Source of the DNA: Sciurus carolinensis | Taxonomy: Eukaryota > Chordata > Mammalia > Rodentia > Sciuridae | DNA length: 64,000 nt | Direction: 5' to 3' | Assembly (NCBI RefSeq): GCF_902686445.1 | Contig: NC_062219.1 | Span: 42,993,056 to 43,057,055, forward strand | In this document: piece after piece, positions 1-10,273 of the stretch | How positions within the stretch are numbered: the stretch's first letter is position 1 | Layout of the letters: the number at the start of each line of letters is the position of its first letter | Program-made: the position numbers and the translations under genes | Notes under the pieces: model-generated | The model's database searches: none | What the model was told of the DNA's origin: nothing | Seen by the model: only the letters and a program-made list of their open reading frames with translations

Positions 1-933
1 TCTGTAATGTTGCCTTTCATTTCATAAATTCTTTTAGCTTTTGTTTATCATGGAAGGATTCTATTTTGTCATCAAATCTGAAGGAAGTTTTCTGGGTATA
101 AGATTCTTGGTTGGCATCCGTTTTCTTTCAGGGCTTGAAAAATGTTGTTCTAGGCCCTTCTAGCTTTTAGGGTCTGGACTGAAAAATCTGCTTATATCTG
201 TATTGATTTCTCCTGAATGTAATGTGATTCTCTTCTCTCGCAGTCTTTAAATTTCTGTCTTTATTTTGTATGTTAGGTATTTTCATTATAATGTGCCTTG
301 GTGTGGGTCTGTTGTAATTTTGTGTATTTGGAGTCCTATAAGCCTTTTGTACTTGATTTTCCCTTTCATTCTTCAGATTTGGGAAATTTTCTGATATTAT
401 TTCATTGACTAGATTATTTATTCCTTTGGTTTGTTTCTCTAAGCCTTCCTCAATCCCAATAGTTCTTAAATTTGGCCTTTTCATGATATCTCATAGTTCT
501 TGGAGATTCTGTTCATGATTTCTTACCATCTTCTCTGTTTGGTCTACTTTGTTTTCAAGATTAAATTTTTTGTCTTCAATAACTGAGGTTCTGTGTTCCA
601 GGTGTTCTATCCTATTGGTTATGCTTTCTATGGAGTTTTTAATTTGGTTTATTGTTTCCTTCATTTCAAGATTTCTGTTTGTTTTTTTTTCAGTATCTCT
701 AACTCTTTATTGAAATGATCTTTTGCTTCCTGCATTTGCTCTTTTAACTGTTGATTGGTGTAATCATTCAATGCCTGCATTTGCTCTTTCATCTCCTCGT
801 TTGCTTCCCTGATTGTTTTAATTATATACATTCTGAACTCGGTTTCTGACATTTCTTCTGCCATGCTGTCATTGGATTTTATTGCGATACCATCTAGGTT
901 TGTTTGGGACATTTTCTTCCCTTGTTTTCTCAT
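1..933 (-). pseudogene. L1 ORF1 (RNA-binding protein), frameshifted
   Basis: ORF1p is the L1 nucleic-acid chaperone: a coiled-coil trimer with an RRM and a C-terminal domain. The minus-strand frame begins at ATG 933 or 912. It has a Glu/Gln/Lys-rich coiled-coil-like stretch and then stops near 661, just after an A-rich run (about 685-693, T-run on the plus strand). A second frame (484 to 167) continues with typical ORF1 RRM/CTD text: RTIGIEEG, NEIISENFPNL, the PRHII-type motif and PNIQNKDR. The remaining C-terminus is recognisable down to base 1 but is again out of frame. At least one frameshift and several stops make it non-functional. Confidence 0.8.
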
Positions 934-2085
934 ATTGCTCAGGTATCGACCCCTCTAGTAGTGAAACTCTGGGATATTGCAGATTTCCTCTATTGACTAA
1001 TATTGTCTTTGTAGATTTCCAATAACTTACTTTTTAGCCTTCAGTAGCCTGATGTCTTGGAGGAACTTGTTAATGCGGTGCTCCACTAGGACGCTGCCCC
1101 TCTAGAGGTGGTGGCCTTCAGGAGGGGTATATTCCCCGTCAGTGAGCAGAGGTGCCTCCACTTGTTGACTAATGGTCAGTCAAAGGGAGACTAGACTGCA
1201 GACTGGGGCATGTCTGTTCTAGGCCTGTGTCTCTGGTTCTACTGCTCTGGTGGAAAGCCTCTCCCAACAGGGAAGACTTACCCAGTGGGGAAGTTTCGCT
1301 GGGCAGCTCTTCTCTGAGAAGTTCCCTTCGTTCCACAACTACCACCTGGACTGGGAAGCCCTCCTCTGTGGTGTTCCCAGGGGTCCTGACCTACTGCCTG
1401 GGTTGGGAAGCCTGTTCCTGCGAGGGATTCCCTTGCTGAGCAGCCCTCCTCTGCTATGTTCCCTGGGGACCAGAGCTACCGCCTGGGCCTCGACCCTCAC
1501 TCCGCATTGAAGCCTCTCGCTGTGTGGCCCTCCTCTGCAATGCTCCCGGTTGGCTGGGTTCTCGGCTCCAGCAGGGGAGTCTCACTGGGCCACTCTACTC
1601 CACGATGTTCCCTGCATTTCAGGACTACTGCTCCCATCTGGGGAGCCCGCCCAGAGGGAGAGACTCACTGGTGGCTCTGAGTTGGTCCCGAGTCTCTCAA
1701 TCCCTCCTCTTCTTGACTCCTGGGTCTTGTGAAAGGTCCTCCAGTCTCCTGTAGGTGTCTCAGGAAGGGAGCTGCCCTTCCAATGATGATGGCCATGCCC
1801 TCAGGAATAATTCAAAATGCCTGTACCAGCCTATACAGAAGCCTGTGGCTAGCTCCGCGATGCAGGCAGGCTGACTGGTCTGCTGGCTTGCTCCAAGATG
1901 GCGACAGACCTCCTAGGTGTGGCGGTCGGGCGGGGTCGCTCAGTGATGGTGTCTGTCTTTGGCCTGGTGGCTGGGCGGGTTGTCTGCCTGCCCCCCATGC
2001 AGGCAGCCTGACTCACCCGCCAGCTCTCTCTGCAACAGCAACCGACCCAGCATTGTGGATTTATCAACAAACAAAATGATTCCAA
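1..2085 (-). mobile_element. L1 retrotransposon, 5' end (5'UTR + ORF1), runs off left edge
   Basis: Read on the minus strand, this is the 5' part of a LINE-1. A GC-rich 5'UTR (about 2085 down to 934) is followed by an ORF1-like frame reaching base 1; ORF2 would lie outside the window. Most other L1s here are 5'-truncated, so a copy with its 5'UTR is unusual. The 5'UTR contains loosely repeated pieces built on a TGGGAAGCC...CCTCCTCTG core (about 1243-1740). The 5' boundary is approximate and abuts an AT-rich SINE tail. Confidence 0.8.
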
Positions 2086-2236
2086 AATTTTTATTTTTTA
2101 AATTAATTAATTAATTTCCATTTTTTATATGTTTATTTTATTTATTTTTATGTGGTGCTGAGTATCAAACCCAACACTTCTTCACATGTGCTGTGCAAGG
2201 CAAGTGCTCTACCACTGAGCCACAACCTCAGCCCAG
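2086..2236 (-). mobile_element. ID-type SINE with AT-rich tail
   Basis: The segment from about 2151 to 2236 reads, in reverse complement, as a tRNA-like ID element. The core 'GTGCTCTACCACTGAGCCACA' type sequence is the reversed A-box region and 'AAACCCAACA' sits at the B-box position. The T-rich stretch 2086-2150 is the reversed A-rich tail. Identification is by similarity to the other ID copies in the window. Confidence 0.8.
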
Positions 2237-2666
2237 ATTCCATTATTTTTAGAACTCTGTGCTCACCATGGGCACCTATGTGTACCAGGCAGAGGGGGAA
2301 TCCTTTGTCACCTTCAAATTCTCCCTCACCTCCTCTCTTGTCCTATTCTTTGTATTCTCCTCCTTGGTCTAATTCTTCTCTCAGGTTGACCATCTCCTTT
2401 AGTAGCTCCTGAAAGAGTGAATGAGAGTTCGTTTCTTACTTGACCAGGCATAAAAGACTACTTTCTCTCTTGAAATATACAGAAGTGTTTTCAGGAAAGA
2501 CTTTTTCTTCAGAGTTTGAAGACCTTGCTCCAGTACTAAAATTTAGGAGTCTAAATTGACTCTTAGCTTTTGTGTGCCACCAGTTTTTATTCTCCAAATA
2601 GAGTAGAATACCACCCCCTTTCTCCCCCTATGTTGTGGAATTTAAAATGTTGTACCTTAATGTAAT

Positions 2667-2857
2667 TTTTTTTTTTTTTTGTACCAGGGATTGAACCCAG
2701 GAGTCTTTAACACTGAGTCACATCTCTAGCCCTTTCTAAAATATTTTACTTAGAGACAGGGCCTCACTAAGTTGCTGAGGCTGACTGTGAACTTGTAATC
2801 CTCTTGCCTCAGCCTCCTGAGCTGCTGGATTACAGGTGTACACCACTGCACCCAGTT
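2667..2857 (-). mobile_element. ID-B1 composite SINE (MEN-type)
   Basis: A T-run is followed by a reversed ID monomer (GTACCAGGGATTGAACCCAG...) and then by a reversed B1 (7SL-derived) monomer (GAGACAGGGCCTCACTAAG...CACCACTGCACCCAG). This ID-B1 dimer arrangement is the MEN family known from squirrels. Confidence 0.85.
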
Positions 2858-3344
2858 GAATGAGTCTTGTTAATCCAGGAACCCTTTAGTTTGTGGGACT
2901 TGATGTATTTCATTGTTGATTTTTTTCTCTTTAATATTTTTCTCAAGCATCTATTTCTATAGAAATCAAAATCTCTGGACCAGTCTACTTTTTAAATTCT
3001 TTTTCTCCCCTTTCTTATTGATTGATTGATTGAGTGAGTGAGTGAGTGATTTATATTTCTTGGAAATGGCTTCAGTATTATATCCAGTTCTTCAGATGGG
3101 TTTCTCAATTACTATTAGCTTTCTAATTTCCAGGAACTCTTTTTATTGTTGGATTTTGTTCATAATAGATTGGCTTCTTTTTTGCTTTTATATTGTCTGC
3201 AGTATTGTCTCTTTTTTTCTTAAAGGAGATTTATGATAGTATTTGGGGAAATCAGCTCCCCCACCCCATTTGTCATAAGCTGAGAAATTTTTGTTGATTT
3301 GTTTTGGGGTTCTTCCTATTACAGTGTTTTGTTTTGTCCTGTTC
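2858..3344. other. Intergenic, no feature recognised
   Basis: T-rich sequence with a short (TTGA)/(GTGA) run near 3018-3048. I see no coding signal or recognisable repeat. Confidence 0.5.
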
Positions 3345-4265
3345 AGAGGCGGTTTAACAATTCCAAACACAGTATTTCCCATCAGTTTTTAAAAGCTATT
3401 TACAAAAAGTTTTATTCTACTACTTCTACTTTTAAATATGTCAAACACTTCTAAATATATAGACGAACTAGATATTCCACATGAGAACCTGTCAACTATG
3501 CACACAGCACTGGTAAATAAATTGCACCCAGAGCAATGGTTATAGTCTGAGGTATCTTCTAATATGACCATTTTGTTCTTGGACTTTCCCTCCTCACTTC
3601 TCTCTACTTTCAATTCAGTGGACAAGTGCAGGCATGTGTAACACATAGAGGTGGTTGAACAACTTCATATCCAAAAGTCATTTACAGAGGACAAGTTTTC
3701 CTATGAATTTCAACATAAAATGTATAAAATGTACTAATTTTACTAACTACTTGGTCATATACTGGCAACCTTTTTAACATGTAGAGACTAGTTGTTGCAA
3801 AATTGGAACTCAGTTGTCCAATATAAACACAGCAAAACAAAATGCACAAAGCATATAGAAAACTGATGTCTGAAAATGTCCCAGTATGTACACACTAACA
3901 TGTTACTTTTTGCAATTGCTTCCCTCCCATCTCCACCATGTCACCTAACAAGGACAGACAGTACTATATTGCTTACAGAGGTGGTTTAACAGTTCTATTC
4001 CCAAAAGACAATATTTCATATGAATTTAGGCAAAAAGATATTTACAAAGTGTTATTTTACCATCTCTACATTTAACATATTTTGGACACTTCTAAACATC
4101 TAGACAGACAAGATATTTCAAGTAAGAACTCAATTTTGTCCACTATGTACATGACAGTCTTGAATAAACTGCACACGTGTAACAATAGTTCTAATTTGAA
4201 AATACAGAGGCTTTCTTCAGGTGCCTGATTAAGAAGATGAAAACACTGGATGGAAACTCTAAGCA
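3345..4265. repeat. Diverged tandem repeat, three units of about 290-330 bp
   Basis: Three successive blocks start with nearly the same phrase, GAGGYGGTTKAACA, at about 3345, 3649 and 3979. They share further landmarks in the same order: an ATTTAC(A)AA block, CACTTCTAAA-ATAGAC, a GAACTCA/GTCCA-CTATG block and an AATAAACTGCAC-like block. Units 1 and 3 align most clearly; unit 2 is more diverged. No long frame is maintained in either direction. I do not recognise the parent sequence. Confidence 0.6.
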
Positions 4266-4360
4266 CGTGAATGGGGATTGGGGACTTTATTTGTCCACGT
4301 TACATTAGGGAAGCAGATACTCTCTATATTTTTAAAAATTCTCATTCTCTTTTTTGCTAT

Positions 4361-4489
4361 TCTTTTATCTTTTCTTTTCTTTTGAGACAGTTTCTCACTA
4401 CATTGCTCAGGTTGACCTTGAACTTGCAATCCTCCTACCTCATCCTGCTGAGTCTCCTATTACAGGTATGTGTCACTATGTCCAGAAGA
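4361..4489 (-). mobile_element. B1-like (7SL-derived) SINE monomer
   Basis: Reversed B1 text: a T-rich tail, GAGACAGTTTCTCACTAC, the TTGAACTTGCAATCCTCC block and TTACAGGTATGTGTCACTATGTCC. No ID half is attached. Confidence 0.75.
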
Positions 4490-4893
4490 ACTTCTATACA
4501 TGTTGAGAGATTTGTCAGAAGAATTAGAACTAAATAACTATGGGTGGTACTTGGGAAATGAAGAACTGAGAAAAGAGAAAATGTTAATAGTAAAGTCACT
4601 AGTAGGTAGACAAATCGGGGTTTCTAGGGAGATTTAAGAAGCTTATCATGTCCAGCCACATCAGAGTGGGACTAGTCACAGGACCTCAAGGAGAGGACTG
4701 TAGAAAACTGTTACCTCTGTGCTGTCTACTATAGGTTTGTCAGCAGGTGTCTGATGATAGGGTCTGGGAAAGTTGTTAGGGCCTATGGGTTGGAAGAAGA
4801 GCTAGACATGGAAATGAGGAGCAGGAGAGACAAGCTGGGATCTACCTGACAACCTGCACTTTCCATTATCATATTTAACTGTGGAATTTTTAG

Positions 4894-5045
4894 TTTTGTT
4901 TTGTAGCAGGGATTGAACCCAGAGGTGCTTAACACTAGTACCTCCCCTAATACAAGTTTCCCAGTTTGGATTCCTCTGGTTTTTGTTTGTTTGTTTGTTT
5001 GTTTGTTTTTGTTTGTTTGTTTTTGTTTTTGTTGTTGTTGTTTTC
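4894..5045 (-). repeat. ID SINE fragment plus (TTTG)n microsatellite
   Basis: A short reversed ID fragment (TAGCAGGGATTGAACCCAG..., 4901-4950) is followed by a (TTTG)n/(TTG)n stretch at 4980-5042. The repeat is probably the expanded A-rich tail of a retroelement. Confidence 0.65.
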
Positions 5046-5215
5046 TGAGTTGTATCTTGGATCATACCTGTTTTTAGAGATACCCAGTATATCCAGTTTC
5101 TGTGACTTAGACTAGGTTAGCCCTTATCTCCCTCTTCTGCTAATTTAAAAATAAGTTTTCTTTGTTTTACTAAGTTCCTGCTAATCTATTTGTTTTCTAG
5201 TTTGTGAAAAATTTT

Positions 5216-5323
5216 ATCTTTTTTCTTTTTCTTTTTTTTTTTTTTTTTTCAGAGTTGGGGATTGAATCCAGATCTTTATACATACTAGGCAAGTACTTTA
5301 CATCCCCAACTACATCACCAACC
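5216..5323 (-). mobile_element. ID-type SINE
   Basis: A long T-run (5222-5250) is followed by a reversed ID body with GGGGATTGAATCCAG and CTAGGCAAGTACTTTACA. Confidence 0.75.
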
Positions 5324-5644
5324 CATTAGCTTAGAAAAATTTAGAGCTGTCTCCATATCTATTATTTTTGTTAGTTTAGGTCTGTAAAATCATTTGTTGT
5401 CATTTTAATGTGGTCTTTAAAGAGCAGAACAGAAATCGATGCATCTGCTTATATGCCATCTTTGCCTTGGAGTTCACACAAACTTCTTTTATTCCTGTGG
5501 AAATAAAAGTGATTGGTTTTTTAAAATATTCACATGGCCCAGGGTGGGAATATTCAAACAGAAAGGGCCTGGAGCACATATCCTGGATATCTCTCACTTA
5601 GACTTTTGTCTACAAAATAACAAAACAGCCAGATCTGCAGGTTG

Positions 5645-5712
5645 GAGAAGAGATGGACATTGAACCTGAGCTTTGAGCATGTTCTCTACCACTGAGCTAC
5701 ACCTCCAGTCAC
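5645..5712 (-). mobile_element. ID SINE fragment
   Basis: A degenerate reversed ID body: CATTGAACCTGAGC... and CTCTACCACTGAGCTACACC. It is truncated, with no clear tail. Confidence 0.55.
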
Positions 5713-7139
5713 AGGGATGTCACTTTTGTTCAGAGACCTGAGGAAAGTGAGGGAAGTGGGGAAAGAAACATCCCGGCAGACACATGTAGGACATGAGAAG
5801 ATTAGACTGACCCACGGTCCGAGGAAAATTACCTCAGTGAGGAGTGCTGCTGGAGGGTTTGATAGGGTTCTTAACAGAAACCTTGGTTGTCCTGTAGGTC
5901 CTTTCTCAGTCACACCTGTACCCTTGGAGGAACAAGATTGTCCATAGCAAGGGTACTCAGAAGAATTCACTCTTCTCCAATAGGTAAAGCTTGGGGAGCC
6001 TCAGGAAGGAGAGCGTGTGTTTTCACAAGGCCTGGCATTGAAGTTCAGCATTCATATCAAACTAAGTCTGTGAATTCCCTAAAGAAGGACTGTGCTTTCC
6101 AGTGGCCCATGCACCTAGAAGGAGATACGTCAAACCCAGTGATCTTGAAATTTTTCTTGAAAATGCCGTCCCTATGGTTGGAAGAGGGTTGTTATTTGCA
6201 TCTGGTGAGACCAGAGAGCAAAGATGCCCTTTTCTTTTGCCTCTGCAGAGAGGTAATATAAGAATCAAAGACTGGCACATTAAAAAAATGAACAAACAAA
6301 TCAACTGCTTCTATCAGGTATGACTTGCTGGTGTGTCCCTATTTGAAGGAGCCTCACAGGCTGACTGAGCAATTGAGAGAGATCAACTGTGAACAAGTGA
6401 AGGAAAAGGGCTGATTGCCTCAGCTGGTTGGTAACTGGAAAGGCGAAAACCAAGCTGAAGCCTGATGGGTCTCATTGAACCACTGGTGACAGGACAGGCA
6501 GAATCAATCTTTAAAAAAGAAGTAATGAGGGCTTCCTGGGAAAAAATTATAGCACACACATGCACAAGAAGACTTATTGCAGTCATGAAACATAATATTC
6601 AAAAATAAATCTCATTAGACTAATTGGGAAACAGGGTGGTCCTTGCTCAGGACTCTATTAGCAGTTTGGGAGATAAAGTGAAAAAGAACAACCTATAACA
6701 GAAGCAAAACCAAGCAAAGGAGATGGGCATTATGAGGAGAAGAGGAGACTTTGAGGGCAGTTTCAGGAGTTAGAACAAAACACAAATTAGAATTCCCCAG
6801 AAATAAAATTAGAAAGGAATAAGCAGAGAACTAACAAGTAAGCAGAAAATAACATTTTATTTCTGATAAAAGAAATTTAGGACAAAAGAAAAAGAAAAGA
6901 AAAAAGAAGTCAACATGAAAGAAGGCAAAACATAAAATAACTATTAGTTGAAAGTATGTGAACTAACAAATCTCACAATGAAATGACAGGGAATTGTCAT
7001 CTTGGGGGAAAAAATACATCTAGTCTAACATATTTCAAACAAAGTAGAGGGGGAAAGTGGAAGGACCAGGCAAAATTTTACCAGGGAAATGAGAAATTAA
7101 AAGCAAGCCAAATTAAAACAAGATCAACACAATACAGGG
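5713..7139. other. Intergenic, no gene recognised
   Basis: Mixed sequence becoming A-rich after 6650. Short open frames around 5720-6320 overlap on both strands, show no family resemblance and lack splice context, so I do not call them genes. Confidence 0.5.
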
Positions 7140-7395
7140 AAGGGAAGAATAGAAGTACTGTGGATTAGACAAAGGGGAATGAAGAGGAGGGAGCAGAATG
7201 GGAATAGGAAAGAGAGTAGAATGAATGGGACATCACTTTCCTAGATTCATATATGAATATAAGACCAGTGTAACTGCACATCATGTACAACCAAAAGAAT
7301 GAGAAGTTATACTCCATGTATATATAATAGGTCAAAATACATTCTACTGTCTTGTATAACTAAAAGAACAAATAAAAAATTTTAAAAAAGAAAAA
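7140..7395 (+). mobile_element. L1 3' end (3'UTR fragment with A-rich tail)
   Basis: A purine-rich tract (7160-7230) is followed by ACTGCACATCATGTACAACC and an A-rich end near 7375-7395. The same text occurs in reverse complement at 31265-31385, at the 3' end of an L1 that carries ORF2 sequence. This is therefore a 3'UTR-only insertion of the same older subfamily. Confidence 0.7.
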
Positions 7396-7958
7396 AAGAC
7401 CAAGAGAAAATTCTACACCAAACTATTTAAACTGTGATCATAATATGAACAACAATGTGCACACTAAATATAATTTTCAAGAAAATATACAAAGCAAAAA
7501 CAGAAATAATCAGAATATAATTTTAAAAATTAATATTTTATAGAACAAGATGGACATAGATTAACTATACAAGAAAGGATTTAAATAATGAAAGAAGCTC
7601 ACTCTAATAGATTTAGACATAGATCCTTTTACTCAACAGGGATTACACATTCTATTCTTATACACATGGAACAGTTATAAAAACTAATCATATGCTTCAT
7701 GAAATTTTTAAAAGGAGATTTTTATAGACTACATTTTCTAATTATCAAAATCATAACTACTTTTGAATAAATACAAATTCTCCAAAATATCAGTATAATA
7801 AAAAAGGAACTCAAATAATGAATTATAGATTACATAGAAATTATTAAAAGAAGTTATACTTCTAAGCAGGTAAAGTTGCTCTCATGGGACAAATTAAAGA
7901 TCTGAAATTCCAGAATAAAGTATATATGTGATCCTTTAAAAAATATATGTATAGTTCC
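7396..7958. other. AT-rich intergenic, nothing recognised
   Basis: Strongly A/T-biased sequence without a usable reading frame or recognisable repeat. Confidence 0.5.
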
Positions 7959-8143
7959 TTTTTTTTTTTTTTTTTAATTGATGATTGAACCAGGGGGCAT
8001 TTTACCACTCTGGTACATCCCTAGTTATTTTTATTTTTTTTTAATTTTGAGAGAGGGTCTTGCTAATTTGCTAAGGGTCTAGGTTGTTGAGACTGGCCTC
8101 CCAAGTCGCTGGATTTACAGGCATGGACCACCATGCCTGGCTC
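7959..8143 (-). mobile_element. ID-B1 composite SINE (MEN-type)
   Basis: T-run 7958-7975, a reversed ID half (ATTGAACCAGGGGGCATTTT), then a reversed B1 half ending CAGGCATGGACCACCATGCC. Confidence 0.8.
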
Positions 8144-8740
8144 TATGTATGTTTTTATGAGCATGGGTATAGTATAAAGGATACAGACTCAACTGTTAAT
8201 AATAGTCAGAGGAGGAGGAGGATGGTTAACCATATCTTCACATATCTCTGTATTATTTCATCAGTCATAATGAGTATTTCATTCTTTTATAATTAATATA
8301 CTTAAATTTTATACCACTAATTTGGTAAATAACTTAAAAATAAACTCAATTGGGAAAGGCTGCTAGCACTTTCCAAAAGACTATAAATTCAATGAAGTAC
8401 ACGCAGTGAGATGTGCATTTTTCCTAATAAACTAGTTTTACAAGAATTTTATATTTATAGAAACTTGTGAATACAGTACAGAGAATTACCACATATGCCA
8501 TACCTAGTTTCTCTTATTACTCACATCTTATAATAGTATGATAAATTTGTTACAATTCATGGATCAATATTTATATGTTATTAACACAAATCTGTACAAA
8601 TACGTGAAGTCTTTATCAAGGTTTCTTTAGCTTTTTTTTTTTCTTTTTGTGCAAATTATTTTTTATTTGTTCTAGTTAGTGAACTCTCCTTAGCTTTTAC
8701 CAAATGTTGTTCTACTCTTTCAGGATCCCACCCAGCATAA

Positions 8741-8798
8741 AACGTTAAATATGGTTATCACATTTCATTAACGTTAAATATGGTTATCACATTTCATT
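8741..8798. repeat. Perfect 29-bp tandem duplication
   Basis: Bases 8741-8769 and 8770-8798 are identical (starts AACGTTAAATATGG, ends TTTCATT). The surrounding L1M is heavily diverged, so the duplication is much younger than the element. Confidence 0.95.
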
Positions 8799-9509
8799 GA
8801 GTTTGTCTGGGCTGCAAGTTTTTCAGACTTGTTTTTGATGAACCTGTCAGGTTTTAAGAATACTGGCCAGGTGTTTTGCACAATATCCCCCCTTTATCAT
8901 TTTTTGATATTTTCTTATTGGAATGTGGCTGTGGGTTTGGGAGGCAAAGGTCTGTCTTCATAGAGTGTCTGATACATGACTTACACTATTGGTGTTGACC
9001 TTGATCGCCTTAGGTCGTGTTTGTCAGGTTTCTCAGCTGTAAAGTCACTCTTTTCTTTTTCTTTTTCCATACCATAAAATAAAACAAAATTTTATTTCCA
9101 AAAATTATATTATGGAATTTGCAAATGTATACTTAAGGAGTAAGTTATGCTGTGCCTCCTTGAGGGGAGAGTATCCACATAAATTATTTTGAATCCTTCT
9201 CTAAGAGAAATTGACCTCTTCTCACCCATTTACTTATTCTATTTTAATGTCAGCATGGATTCATGGATGTTTATTTTATATTGGGTAATAATTCAAATAC
9301 TGCTTCATTTTGTTGCTAACATTATGCTAATTTTGGCTAATGGGAGTGTTTTAATCTGGTTCCATATCTCTTTGACGTACCTCTATCATTTGGGGGTTTT
9401 ATTTTAGCACTTCCTTATTTTCTAGCGTTACAAGATGATCTCATGTTGTATTTTGCCTCCCCCAGTCCCAGAATAAGTCATTTATCCAAGGATCTCTTGT
9501 TCCTTTTAT

Positions 9510-9628
9510 GTATTTTTTTTAGGTCCTTAAAAAATAACCTTAACTTTTCATTTTTGGTGCTGGGCATCAAATCTAGGCCCTTGCACATGATAGACAAGTG
9601 CTCTACCATCCAGTTATAGCCCAGCCCC
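9510..9628 (-). mobile_element. ID SINE with intact target-site duplication
   Basis: The ID body is about 9553-9628 (TTGGTGCTGGGCATCAAATC ... CTCTACCATCCAG). It is bounded by a perfect 14-bp direct repeat, CTTGTTCCTTTTAT, at 9496-9509 and 9629-9642. This marks an L1-driven insertion into the older L1M. Confidence 0.85.
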
Positions 9629-9968
9629 CTTGTTCCTTTTATTGGAGAATGGATAATGATCTTAGGAACCTGATCTGGATTCTTCCCAGTGTTCTTTGCT
9701 TTTGAGATGTCTTTGCTTTTCTGTGCCACCTCAGCTGATAGAACAAGGAAATACATGTATGTATACTAATTCATGTATACACACACACACAAGTACATAA
9801 CTATTTCTATATGTAAACCTCATATATTAAGCCAAACATGAGTTCTTACCGATGTCTCCAACTTGAGCGCATTGCCGCCTGAATCAATTCCAGCCTCTTC
9901 TGCTTGTTCATCTGTAACCCCAATTGCAACTGTGAGACACCTACCTTCCTCTGTCTGTTCATCCACTT

Positions 9969-9985
9969 AATAAATTTTGCGCTTC
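9969..9985. repeat. Target-site duplication, left copy
   Basis: AATAAATTTTGCGCTTC recurs at 14297-14313 as AATAAATTTTGCACTTC (16 of 17 identical) and flanks the POLR1F retrocopy. Confidence 0.85.
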
Positions 9986-10273
9986 AGGAGTCTCCGCGGC
10001 TGAAGGCGGCCTCCGAGGGGCCAGTGGTAGGAACAGTCGGTCCTGCCTTGCCTGGAGCTGCCCACTTATGCTGCTGCTTGTGCTCTGGTGCCTGGTGGCC
10101 GGGTCGCATAGACCGCACATTGCTCTGTCGCCCCTCTACCTCAACAGGAAACGCACCGGTATCCGAGAGCAACTAGATGCTGAACTCCTGCGTCTTTTAG
10201 GTGTCCCAATTGCATATGATAACATTAAAGTTGTGGGTGAACTGGGAGGTATATGATGATCAAGGACACATTC

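Larger units (their letters stand above)
8560..9985 (-). mobile_element. Ancient L1M 3'-UTR region (interrupted)
   Basis: The text matches the long, distinctive 3'UTR of ancient mammalian L1M elements in reverse complement: a TACTGGCCAG block, a GTTGACCTTGATC block, GTTTCTCAGCTGTAAAGT, GGATTCATGGATG and an ATGTATGTATACTAATTCATG block near 9755. An ID SINE (9510-9628) and, at its right end, the POLR1F retrocopy have inserted into it. Unlabelled sequence after 14313 may be its continuation. Subfamily assignment needs a repeat-library search. Confidence 0.65.

Noticed and set aside
5713..6323. Cluster of 70-125-codon frames on both strands
   Set aside because: Frames overlap each other in opposite directions, without recognisable domains or splice sites.
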